This document shows, piece after piece, positions 16,878-23,984 of a stretch of 34,334 nt of DNA; within the stretch, counting starts at the first letter, position 1, and every line of letters begins with the position of its first letter. Origin of the DNA: Propionibacteriaceae bacterium UBA6122 (GTDB taxonomy: Bacteria; Actinomycetota; Actinomycetes; Propionibacteriales; Propionibacteriaceae); assembly GCA_002428365.1 (NCBI GenBank), contig DIVW01000041.1, positions 1 to 34,334 of the forward strand, in the 5' to 3' direction. The notes under the pieces are model-generated. The model saw nothing but the letters and a program-made list of their open reading frames with translations. It had not been told where the DNA came from and searched no databases. The translations under genes were made by a program, and so were the position numbers.

Positions 16878-17236
16878 CCCACCATTGGTATGAGTCCACC
16901 GCAAGGGAGAACCTGATCCTTGATCAGGAGCTTCTTCAGATCGCAGTGTCCGAGGCGATCTGCGAGGCCATGGACGCCCGAGGGGTCAACCGAGCTCATC
17001 TGGCTCGGCTCAGCGGGATTACGCGAAGCGCCCTTTCCCAACGGCTCAGTGGCCGTCGCTCGATGAACCTAGACACGGTGGCATCTACGCTCCACCATCT
17101 TGGCTACCGACTTAAAGTCGAGCTGGTCGACCAAACGGAGGCCGCGAACCAGATCGCGTCGTACGTGAACATGGACTCTTGGGACGAGCTTCAACCAGAG
17201 CCAGACGTGGACGGGGAACCCCTCCTTGCCTGGTGA
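16874..17236 (+). CDS. Xre-family antitoxin (HigA-like)
   Basis: 120-aa DNA-binding antitoxin expected to neutralise the preceding toxin and repress the operon. The helix-turn-helix is residues ~35-60: MDARGVNRAHLARLSGITRS then ALSQRLSGRRSMNLDTVAS, typical of the Cro/C1 type. A C-terminal acidic, Trp-containing tail (WDELQPEPDVDGE) is suited to toxin binding. The frame is open far upstream, but ATG 16874 overlaps the toxin stop by ATGA and is the natural start. It is followed by an overlapping third gene. Confidence 0.88.
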   Translation: MTHHWYESTARENLILDQELLQIAVSEAICEAMDARGVNRAHLARLSGITRSALSQRLSGRRSMNLDTVASTLHHLGYRLKVELVDQTEAANQIASYVNMDSWDELQPEPDVDGEPLLAW

Positions 17237-17708
17237 CCGTGACATCCCGACAACCATCAACTTACTTGTCTGCGATTTTGCCCGAGTCAAGGGTGGTCGG
17301 CTTGACGTGCTCGGTGCCGGCCGCCGTGAGATGCCGACCGAAGGGGATTGGTATCTGACTGGAACGATCGACGCACGGGAGTCTGAGCTCACGGCGGTTG
17401 ACGTTTGGGTGTCGAACCTGAAGGGAAGGCGGGTTCAGGACAGCGAGATCGAGGTCGAAGTGCTGGGCAAGCGGATCCGGCCGGAGCGTGTGGTTCGGAT
17501 CCTAATTGCCAATGAGCTGCCCAAGTTCGACTTAGAGCCGGGGCTGTACCTCCTGTGCTGCAAAGTCGGCGAACTTGTGACCAAACTCCCTTTCTTTGTT
17601 CGGGGCGGCGAAGATGCCGCGGCGTCGAACGAACCTGCGGGTCAGGCGACGCCTGAAGCTGAGGGAGACGTGCGACAGCCGGAGAAACCTGAGGGCACCG
17701 ACGCATAG
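17226..17708 (+). CDS. Third gene of the toxin-antitoxin operon, unknown function
   Basis: 160 aa. It starts at TTG 17226, seven bases after GGGGAA and overlapping the antitoxin gene by 11 bp, so it is probably translated from the same mRNA. The N-terminal ~125 residues form a beta-rich domain (INLLVCDFARVKGGRLDVLG onward) resembling small domains of the DUF6941 kind, which share a strand-then-GKL-VLG beginning. That match is tentative. The C-terminal 35 residues are a low-complexity acidic Ala/Glu/Pro tail. No catalytic motif or membrane segment is seen. Confidence 0.7.
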   Translation: MPGDRDIPTTINLLVCDFARVKGGRLDVLGAGRREMPTEGDWYLTGTIDARESELTAVDVWVSNLKGRRVQDSEIEVEVLGKRIRPERVVRILIANELPKFDLEPGLYLLCCKVGELVTKLPFFVRGGEDAAASNEPAGQATPEAEGDVRQPEKPEGTDA

Positions 17709-18474
17709 CACGGTGCCGCCCGTTCTGGCGACGCGACGTTCAGACAAAGGATCGCGCCGGATCTACCGATCGATCGACTGTTTCGAGCTGCGAGGAGTGT
17801 CAGAGCATGACTGGCCCGCGACAAGACAGCGCTCAACTGCTGGCGTGCAACCTTCTGGAATCGCGACCCAGACGCGCTCGTCGACTATTCGAGCCAACCT
17901 TCGGACTCGGCAAGAGCGGATGTTCGGGACAGTAGCGAGCCGACTCGGGCCAACCGTCGCAGGCCGAGCCATCACCTGTTAAGCGGATCGTGGCGTACTC
18001 GCGCCGAGTCTCTGTGAGGCTGGCGTGCAGGCTTCACCTGTAAGCCTCTTAGGTCGCAGCTGACCGTACTTAGCTCCATCTGGCCGCCGTCGAAGACCAC
18101 AGGAACTCAACGGATTCCTTTGCCCCAGATAAGCCCCAATTCGTCCCGAAATTGAGCGAGCCTCGAGTAAAACCCGTAGTGGGGAGCCATTTGGCGCGAC
18201 TCCTACCGCAAGTTCGAGTCCTGTAGCCAGATCAAGTCGTTGCTCTGGTTTGAGCGAGGACCATTGCCTAGCCGACTGCGAATGTTCGCGGCGCGACCTT
18301 CAAGAGAGAGCCGATCGCCTTTCGGGGTAGCGATCAGTTGTCCGGGCTATCGGCCTGGGCCAATGCCGCTTAAGAGTCGGCGACGTCCGCTATGTAGTGG
18401 GCAGATATGCCCTGGAGATCAGGGGTCCGCACTCGCGATACTACGAGGAGAGTCTCAATCAGAAGGAGGCCGTG
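17709..18474. other. Gene-free region at the right end of the island
   Basis: No credible gene. It contains a 6-bp inverted repeat AGGCTT/AAGCCT with a 7-nt loop (18029-18047) and the T-arm-like repeat at 18205-18224. The last ~15 bp carry the ribosome site of the next gene. Composition changes back toward the GC-rich background after about 18240. Confidence 0.5.
18205..18224 (+). repeat. T-arm direct repeat, right copy (possible degenerate att site)
   Basis: ACCGCAAGTTCGAGTCCTGT matches the tRNA-Pro T arm at 7625-7644 in 19 of 20 positions, in the same orientation. No acceptor, D or anticodon arm is present, so this is not a tRNA gene. It may be the distal attachment-site remnant of the island, decayed outside the T arm. 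Confidence 0.45.
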
Positions 18475-19770
18475 ATGGCCGACGCAGCGTTGACTCCTCA
18501 GCAGTTCCAGGAAGCGGACGGAACCGGGCAGTGGCGGGCGCTGAACGCTGGCGCGGATGCCTGGTTCGACGCGCCAACCCATCGGGCCGGGGCGGCGCTG
18601 GTCCGGCAGATCGGCGAAGTGGCCGAAGCCATGGGCCACCACCCCGATGTCGATCTTCGGGCGTCGGGGGTCCACGTCCGCACCTACACCCATGACACCA
18701 AATCGCTGACCGCCAAAGATGTGGCCTTGGCCGGACGGATCTCGGCCGTCGCCGCCGAACTCGGCCTGGTCGCGAACCCGGCGGCAACCCAGCGCCTGCA
18801 GTTGGCGATCGACGCCATCGACTTTGAGGCGGTGGTGCCGTTCTGGCAGGCCGCGCTGGGCTTCGACCGGGCCGCTGACGACCTCCTGTCTGACCCGTTG
18901 GGGCGCCTCCCGCGGGTGTGGTTCCAGGAGATGGACGCCCCGCGTCCGCTGCGCAACCGCGTCCATGTTGATGCCGGCACTCCCTGGGAACTGGTCGAGG
19001 CCAAGCTGGCTGCCCTCAACACCGCGGGCGGGCACGTCACCTACCAGAACCAGTGGTGGCAGACAGTCGCCGACTCCGAAGGCAACGAGGTGGACGTCTT
19101 CCCGCTGGTCGAGGCCAACGGCATTCTGGCAGGCGAAGGCACCGGCGACTGGCGCGTGATGCTGACCGCGGCCACGCACTACCCGATCACGAGCTTCGGC
19201 CAGGGGGTCGAGTTTGTCGAAGCGGTGGCCGGGTTGGCAGATGATGCCGGACTGCCCCTGCTGATCGACCTGCGCTACTCGGGGGTGACCGTCGACAGCG
19301 GCAAAGACCAGCAGGAGGCGGACGGGTTCGCCGCGCTCGCGGCAGCCGTCCAATCGGCGGCGCATGACCTGGGGCTCGTCGCTGACACCGCCCAGATTCG
19401 CGATTTCCAGCTGGGCATCGACGCCCTCGACGTCCCGGCGGTGCGGGAGTTCTGGCGGGTGGCGCTCGGCTACGTGGCGGACCCTCGCGAGGGCGTCACC
19501 GACCTGTACGACCCGCGCCGGCTCAACCCGCCGGTGTTCTTCCAGCAGATGGAGGAGCCGAGGCCGCAACGCAACCGCATCCACCTCGACCTCTTCGTGC
19601 CCCACGACGAGGCCGAGGCGCGGGTCGCTGCCGCCGTAGCGGCTGGCGGCACCGTGGTCTTCGACGCCTACGCCCCTGACTGGTGGACGGTGGCCGACCC
19701 CGAGGGCAACGAGCTCGACATCGCCGTCACAGTCGGCCGCGCCGAGCGCTCTGCTGCCTCGGCAGGTTAG
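18475..19770 (+). CDS. Duplicated pterin-dehydratase-like / VOC (glyoxalase-like) protein
   Basis: 432 aa built from two tandem copies of the same two-domain unit. Residues ~8-95 resemble 4a-hydroxytetrahydrobiopterin dehydratase (MGHHPDVDLRASGVHV, TYTHD and SLTAKDVALA). Residues ~107-205 are a glyoxalase/VOC-like domain ending in VADSEGNEVDVFPL. The second copy has a dehydratase-like part that lacks the HHP and THD residues (~215-305) and a second VOC domain (~320-420) ending in VADPEGNELDIAV. Enzymatic activity is unproven; the second dehydratase-like half looks inactive. ATG 18475 has a near-perfect ribosome site (AGAAGGAGG). It ends one base from the convergent hipA stop. Confidence 0.88.
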   Translation: MADAALTPQQFQEADGTGQWRALNAGADAWFDAPTHRAGAALVRQIGEVAEAMGHHPDVDLRASGVHVRTYTHDTKSLTAKDVALAGRISAVAAELGLVANPAATQRLQLAIDAIDFEAVVPFWQAALGFDRAADDLLSDPLGRLPRVWFQEMDAPRPLRNRVHVDAGTPWELVEAKLAALNTAGGHVTYQNQWWQTVADSEGNEVDVFPLVEANGILAGEGTGDWRVMLTAATHYPITSFGQGVEFVEAVAGLADDAGLPLLIDLRYSGVTVDSGKDQQEADGFAALAAAVQSAAHDLGLVADTAQIRDFQLGIDALDVPAVREFWRVALGYVADPREGVTDLYDPRRLNPPVFFQQMEEPRPQRNRIHLDLFVPHDEAEARVAAAVAAGGTVVFDAYAPDWWTVADPEGNELDIAVTVGRAERSAASAG

Positions 19771-19771
19771 T

Positions 19772-21094
19772 TCACCGGACGCTGTTTCCTGGGTCTTGCG
19801 GGGGAGCGAACGAGCCGGAGTTGCTTGCCGGTGTCGTCTTGGCGCGGCTGCTGCTTCGCGGCTTCGGTTGCCCGCCAGCACTCGGCATCTTGGGTTTTGA
19901 GTGGGTGAAGGCATCGGGTCTGATTGCGGGCTCGAATTCGTCCAGCTTTGACTTGCGGACACCGTTTCTTGCCGCGATCTGACGCCACGAGCTGAGAGCT
20001 GCCCCGATTCGGCTGGTGATGTTCGCAGCGTCTTCAGGGCTGAGGCCGAAGATCGATGCCGACTCGAGGACTGCTTCGACACATCCTGCCTTTTCGACCT
20101 CGCCAGCGATCGATGTTTGCCGGACGCCTGCGTCCGGGTTTGGGTTCAGATCGAAGGCCGGCGCCAGTCGCCATCCAGATGTCGTTCGAAGGAAACCGTG
20201 GTTGCGGAGGTGGTCGTCGGTGTTGTTGATGGCCACATTCAACGCCATCCTGGTCCACAGCTCGCGCAGGTCATTCTTCGGTCTGGCCGACAGGATCGCC
20301 ATCTCGTCGGCGATGTCCAGGTAGTCCATCGTCTGCCCATCTCGGGCATCCAGAAGGGCCATTGCGCTCATATAGCCAATTCGCGACCTGCCGTCCCGGT
20401 CGAAGCGCTCGAGGAGTAGCACGGCGCCCTCTTCAAACTGAAGCATTTGATGCTTCGCGGTGTTGAGGCCCGCCTGCTCGGCCAGATCGAGGGCGGTCGA
20501 TTCCCAGGCCATCACGTCCCAGCGGTCCTGGTAGTGAGGGAACTTTGCGATGTACAGGTGGTCGCCGTCGGATACGGAAGCTTTCGGGCGGGCGCCACCG
20601 AGGCTTGCCGTGCCAGCCTCCAGGAGCGTCCGAATGTCCTCGTCGGTTTCGGCAGATCTGGCCACCCTGTCGGCTGCTCGCATTAGGCGCGGCATCTGGA
20701 TTAGCTTCGGTGTGTCCACATGGTCGGCCAGGTAGGGACCGTCCGTGTCGTGGCTGAACCTGAGCGACCCTTGGCGGGTGTCGTCGGAGACCCCGAGAAG
20801 GAAATCAAGTTCAGACGGTTCCCGGTTGCCCTGCTTGGTTGCCCGCCGCCGAATCAGGTTCCTGCCCCACCTGTCCGGGGCGGCGTCGCTGAACGTGCCG
20901 GGTAGGCCGCGTACGTGATGTGGGCCGGTTTGAAGCCTCAGTTGCGGGTCGATTGGGTAGGAGTCGCGCCGGGCCAGATAGGTGGGGTCGTAGGTGAAGG
21001 TGCTGCTGAGCGTTCGGGCGGTTTCGACGTGGATGGTGCCAGCCCGCACCGTGGTTCCGTTCAGTTCGACTGCGACCTGGATCCGCTCCGTCAT
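19772..21094 (-). CDS. hipA: HipA-family Ser/Thr kinase toxin
   Basis: 440-aa kinase that in characterised relatives phosphorylates aminoacyl-tRNA synthetases and triggers dormancy. N-terminal small domain with GLPGTFSDAAPDRWGRNLI (residues ~64-82). Gly-rich activation/P-loop GTASLGGARPKASV (~162-175) with the regulatory Ser. Catalytic loop NTDDHLRNHGF (~297-307) and metal-binding APAFDLNPNP (~319-328). The last ~50 residues are a Lys/Ser/Pro-rich low-complexity tail beyond the usual HipA end. ATG 21094 overlaps the hipB stop by ATGA. Regulation is expected through HipB binding upstream of hipB. Confidence 0.95.
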   Translation of the reverse strand: MTERIQVAVELNGTTVRAGTIHVETARTLSSTFTYDPTYLARRDSYPIDPQLRLQTGPHHVRGLPGTFSDAAPDRWGRNLIRRRATKQGNREPSELDFLLGVSDDTRQGSLRFSHDTDGPYLADHVDTPKLIQMPRLMRAADRVARSAETDEDIRTLLEAGTASLGGARPKASVSDGDHLYIAKFPHYQDRWDVMAWESTALDLAEQAGLNTAKHQMLQFEEGAVLLLERFDRDGRSRIGYMSAMALLDARDGQTMDYLDIADEMAILSARPKNDLRELWTRMALNVAINNTDDHLRNHGFLRTTSGWRLAPAFDLNPNPDAGVRQTSIAGEVEKAGCVEAVLESASIFGLSPEDAANITSRIGAALSSWRQIAARNGVRKSKLDEFEPAIRPDAFTHSKPKMPSAGGQPKPRSSSRAKTTPASNSGSFAPPQDPGNSVR

Positions 21095-21393
21095 GCGCGG
21101 ACTCGTTTCGGGAGCTGCTGGTCGGCCCGGGCCCGTCCGAAGTCGGTTTCGTACGGGTCAGTGGCTTGCGTGACACCTTCAAGGATGCCGAGCGCTAAGC
21201 AGACGTTGAGGAATGTGTCGAGCCCGACGTGGACGTCCCCTGCTTCGAGTCGGGTGAGGGTGCTGCGCGAGATTCCAGCTCGTTCGGCGACAACCTGGGC
21301 GGTGAGTCCCAGGAGTTTGCGCCACGCCTGCAACTGCTCACCTATGGTGTGGGCGGCTGTGGTGGTGCGTCGCGGTGTCGGTCGGGTAGCCAT
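21091..21393 (-). CDS. hipB: HipB-family antitoxin (Xre helix-turn-helix)
   Basis: 100-aa DNA-binding antitoxin. The helix-turn-helix is in residues ~25-75: WRKLLGLTAQVVAERAGISR then STLTRLEAGDVHVGLDTFL. The tail is basic/polar. The frame is open upstream, but ATG 21393 (MATRPTPRR) is the natural start; the ribosome site is weak. It is coupled to hipA through ATGA and should dimerise, bind palindromes upstream and inhibit HipA. Confidence 0.92.
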   Translation of the reverse strand: MATRPTPRRTTTAAHTIGEQLQAWRKLLGLTAQVVAERAGISRSTLTRLEAGDVHVGLDTFLNVCLALGILEGVTQATDPYETDFGRARADQQLPKRVRA

Positions 21394-21403
21394 GTCAATC
21401 AGG

Positions 21404-21413
21404 GTAGATCTAC
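21404..21413. promoter_or_regulatory. Perfect 10-bp palindrome upstream of hipB
   Basis: GTAGATCTAC, self-complementary, 11-20 bp upstream of the hipB start. It is a possible HipB binding site. Confidence 0.35.
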
Positions 21414-21429
21414 TGCCGCACATATGCAA

Positions 21430-21446
21430 CGTTAAGCGGTTTAATG
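21430..21446. promoter_or_regulatory. Imperfect palindromic operator candidate upstream of hipB
   Basis: CGTTAAGCGGTTTAATG reads almost the same on the other strand (arms CGTTAA and TTAATG around GCGGT). It lies 37-53 bp upstream of the hipB start, where an autoregulatory operator is expected. Binding is inferred. Confidence 0.45.
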
Positions 21447-21539
21447 CGTTACACGCGCAGCACTAGCGGTCGCCTTTACGCCTTCGAATCTACCGGGGCT
21501 CGCTTTGCCAGCTGAACTCGAAAGGCAGCCGCGCAAGCT

Positions 21540-21791
21540 TTATCGCAGACCGACCGCTCGCTCGGCACGAGCTAGCCACACCAGAGCACGGGCACTCTCC
21601 CAGGTACCCGACTTGAGTCGCGCCGCTGCTCCGCTTGCAGCCTCCAACAGCGCCACCGCCTGCATCGTCCCCGCAGTCTCCATTGACAGCAACGCGAGCA
21701 CCTCGACGCTTTCCCACGTACCGGGCTTGAGCCCAGACACCGTGGCGAGGGCCCGCTCAAGCGTGGGCGGTTGGGCCTGGTTCGATGGCAT
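21540..21791 (-). CDS. Small protein with an internal repeat
   Basis: 83 aa, starting at ATG 21791 with GGAG five bases upstream; an in-frame GTG at 21839 is less likely. Two similar segments, LKPGTWESVEVLALLSME and LKSGTWESARALVWLARAE, lie ~42 residues apart, so the protein is a short tandem duplication. Predicted helical and soluble. No function recognised. Confidence 0.6.
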   Translation of the reverse strand: MPSNQAQPPTLERALATVSGLKPGTWESVEVLALLSMETAGTMQAVALLEAASGAAARLKSGTWESARALVWLARAERAVGLR

Positions 21792-21864
21792 AGCTCTCCA
21801 GTCGTCGGCGGTTCTGATGCCCCCAGCATTCCCTGTCACGCAAGGGTTGGGCCCTGTGGTGGAG

Positions 21865-22056
21865 TCATGAAGCCCTGGCTGCCGAGGAGGGCGTGCGTGT
21901 CGTCCAGCTGGTCATCCCGGGCTCGATCCCGAAGCTCCAGGTCACCAACGGTGTGGACGGGGTCGCAGAGCGCATCTGGCAGCTGCACACGACCTCAGGG
22001 GAGTTCAGGACGATGCTCGTCCCGCTCGAGGAAGGGCGGGAGTAGCGCCCGAGCTG
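21865..22056 (+). pseudogene. 3' remnant of an SDR-type reductase gene; left copy of a direct repeat
   Basis: 192 bp matching 30025-30213 (the end of the intact reductase gene) with four substitutions and one 3-bp insertion. The frame HEALAAEEGVRVVQLVIPGS to the stop at 22043-22045 is intact, but the 5' two thirds of the gene are absent. Three of the four substitutions are silent third-position changes and the indel is in frame, so the sequence looks like a homologous allele and not a decaying copy. The match ends abruptly at GCGCCCGAGCTG on both sides. Confidence 0.9.
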
Positions 22057-22462
22057 GGCCTGCAACGAAGCTCGCCGCCTCGCAACCTGGCCTTGCGCAG
22101 TCAACAGTTAAAAAGGGGACCAAGTTGTGGCGTTTTGTCGGGGCTTGTCGTACAAGGAGTGTCAAGCTAAAGACATGAGGGAACACTCAGGAACCTAGCC
22201 CAGCGTTTTGGGTACAAAGGAAATACCAACTGAGCGCGAACCCTCCCGGTAGGTAAGTCCCCCGAACACACGAAGGCCCACGAACCCTCGGAGTAACTGC
22301 GAATTACTCAGATGTGGCGCGCGGGCCTCGTGCCTTCTAGCGATTAAGACAGATCGGTGATCGTCCCTCCACGCTGACTTGGTCAACCCTGCGCTGACCC
22401 AGCCCCAACGGGTCCCAAAATCGGGCCGCCCCGACTAAATCTCCGCCCCAGTCGCTGAGCCC
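22057..22462. other. Gene-free region with several small hairpins
   Basis: About 400 bp at the left end of the segment between the direct repeats. Short perfect inverted repeats include CTTGT/ACAAG, GGTA/TACC and GAGTAA/TTACTC (22291-22309, 7-nt loop). The last lies within weaker GGCCC/GGGCC arms. No coding region is convincing. A structured RNA or an old element end is possible but unproven. Confidence 0.4.
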
Positions 22463-23470
22463 TCAGAAGAGCGCCAACCCGACCAACCCCAGCACTGCGA
22501 TCAGGACGCCGATGGCGTACCTGGTCGGCGGTCGGTATCCCTCGATCCATCGGGCGGATGGGATGGCGATGAGCGGGGCCAGCGCCGCAATCGCCTGGGC
22601 GACTCCCGGCTGCAGGTACTGCAGCGCCCAGACCAGCGACGTCACGCCCAGGATGGGGCCGACCAGTGCGTTCGCACCCACCCAGAACCACGGCCGGTCC
22701 GGGAGCCCCCGGCCCAGGCGGGTGTCCGGGGTGGTCCAGACGGCACCGCGCTCGGCACCGCGCGCCGCAGGAGTGAGGGACGCCCGCGCCCACTCGACCC
22801 GCCGGGCCAGAATGATGGCCAGTGCCAGTAGGGCAAGGGCGACGGCGAGCCCGCCGACGAGCCGGTCGAACGCCGCCGAGAACACGAACTCGAAGCTGGT
22901 GCTCACCTTGACGCCACCGCCGCGAGCATTCGCTGCCTGCTGGGTTGCGAGCAGTGCTTTGCGGCTGAGGACCACGCTGAACGCTTGAGCCAGTGCGGAG
23001 AAGACGGCGAACAGCAACCCGAGCCGAAGGCGCGGGTGCTGCTCCGCGCCGCGTACGTACGGGAGCAGACCGATGACCACCCCAGCCAGCATGAGCAGGC
23101 TGAACCCGGCATCCGGGAGCGACACGGCGTCGGCGAACCACGCCCACGCCAGCACACCCGCCACAACCGCCGCCGTGGTCTCGACGACCAGCGACGCCAG
23201 CGGAGCCCCGAGCAGTGGCAGCGCCCGGAACATGGCGAAGCCTCCGAGCCCGAAGCCGACCGCGCCGGCCAGCGCGAATGCAGCGGCCTCGTCCCCGATC
23301 CCTCGGCCGACGGTGAAGGCCAGCACTCCGATCACCGCGAGGGCGACCGCCAGGCGCCACACATTGGCCCGGGCGAAGCCCAGTAACCGGATCGATCGTC
23401 GCGCGCAGGCAGGCGTCACGCCGAAGCACACAGCGGCCAGGGCAGCCGCCACCACCCCGACCGGGATCAT
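22463..23470 (-). CDS. EamA/DMT-superfamily membrane transporter
   Basis: 335-aa polytopic protein with about ten predicted helices. Two EamA-like halves (residues ~1-140 and ~165-335) are separated by a long charged loop (WARASLTPAARGAERGAVW). The end reads PLIAIPSARWIEGYRPPTRY then AIGVLIAVLGLVGLALF, typical of drug/metabolite exporters. The frame is open upstream, but ATG 23470 overlaps the nuoE-like stop (ATGA). The gene is therefore translationally coupled to the hydrogenase operon. Substrate unknown. Confidence 0.88.
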   Translation of the reverse strand: MIPVGVVAAALAAVCFGVTPACARRSIRLLGFARANVWRLAVALAVIGVLAFTVGRGIGDEAAAFALAGAVGFGLGGFAMFRALPLLGAPLASLVVETTAAVVAGVLAWAWFADAVSLPDAGFSLLMLAGVVIGLLPYVRGAEQHPRLRLGLLFAVFSALAQAFSVVLSRKALLATQQAANARGGGVKVSTSFEFVFSAAFDRLVGGLAVALALLALAIILARRVEWARASLTPAARGAERGAVWTTPDTRLGRGLPDRPWFWVGANALVGPILGVTSLVWALQYLQPGVAQAIAALAPLIAIPSARWIEGYRPPTRYAIGVLIAVLGLVGLALF

Positions 23471-23979
23471 TCCCGGACGTTGGCAGCGCGCAGGGCCCCG
23501 ATGACCTCGCCCACCTGGGCCGGGGTGACCTCGCCGAGCGCCTCGGCATCGGCGAGCAGGGCGGGCGGAGTGCAGCACATGCCGATGCAGTTCGCCCACT
23601 CCAGCGTGAACATGCCGTCGGCGGTGGTGCCTCCGAACGGGATCCCGAGTTCGGCTTCGAGCGCGGCCCCGACGTCGCGCGTCCCGGCCATCATGCAGCT
23701 CAGCGTGCGGCACAGCCGGATCACGTGGCGTCCGCGCGTCTCCACTTCGAGGAAGGAGTAGAAGGTCACGACGCCCTGCACCTCCGACGGTGCGGCCCCG
23801 AGCCGGTCGGCGACCATCTGCATGGCCAGGTAGCTGATCTCACCGCGCTCGGCGAGGATGTCCTGCAGGATCGGCAGCAGCGCGCTGCGCTTGGCACCGT
23901 GGCGCGCTACGACGGCATCGATAGCGGAAGACAACTCGGCGCCCTCTTCGGCGACGTTGGTGGGCAGGTTCTGCAGCAT
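23467..23979 (-). CDS. NuoE/HndA-like [2Fe-2S] subunit of [FeFe]-hydrogenase complex
   Basis: 170-aa thioredoxin-like ferredoxin subunit that relays electrons between the flavin subunit and HydA. The 2Fe-2S ligands follow the family pattern: CRTLSC (C-x4-C) and, ~35 residues later, CIGMC (C-x3-C). The N-terminal helical part (LLPILQDILAERGEISYLAM) and VQGVVTFYSFLE are typical of the 24-kDa family. ATG 23979 lies six bases from the hydA stop, so the two are closely coupled. Third gene of the minus-strand operon nuoF-hydA-nuoE-eamA. Confidence 0.95.
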   Translation of the reverse strand: MLQNLPTNVAEEGAELSSAIDAVVARHGAKRSALLPILQDILAERGEISYLAMQMVADRLGAAPSEVQGVVTFYSFLEVETRGRHVIRLCRTLSCMMAGTRDVGAALEAELGIPFGGTTADGMFTLEWANCIGMCCTPPALLADAEALGEVTPAQVGEVIGALRAANVRE

Positions 23980-23984
23980 GGCCG

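Noticed and set aside
17596..17982. 128-aa plus frame after the third toxin-antitoxin gene
   Set aside because: Overlaps a better gene for its first third and has random composition afterwards.
18180..18235. Possible second tRNA gene
   Set aside because: Only the T arm is recognisable; no acceptor, D or anticodon stems fit, so it is listed as a repeat only.
22195..22386. 63-aa minus-strand frame in the gene-free stretch
   Set aside because: No ribosome site, no recognisable motif and weak codon bias.
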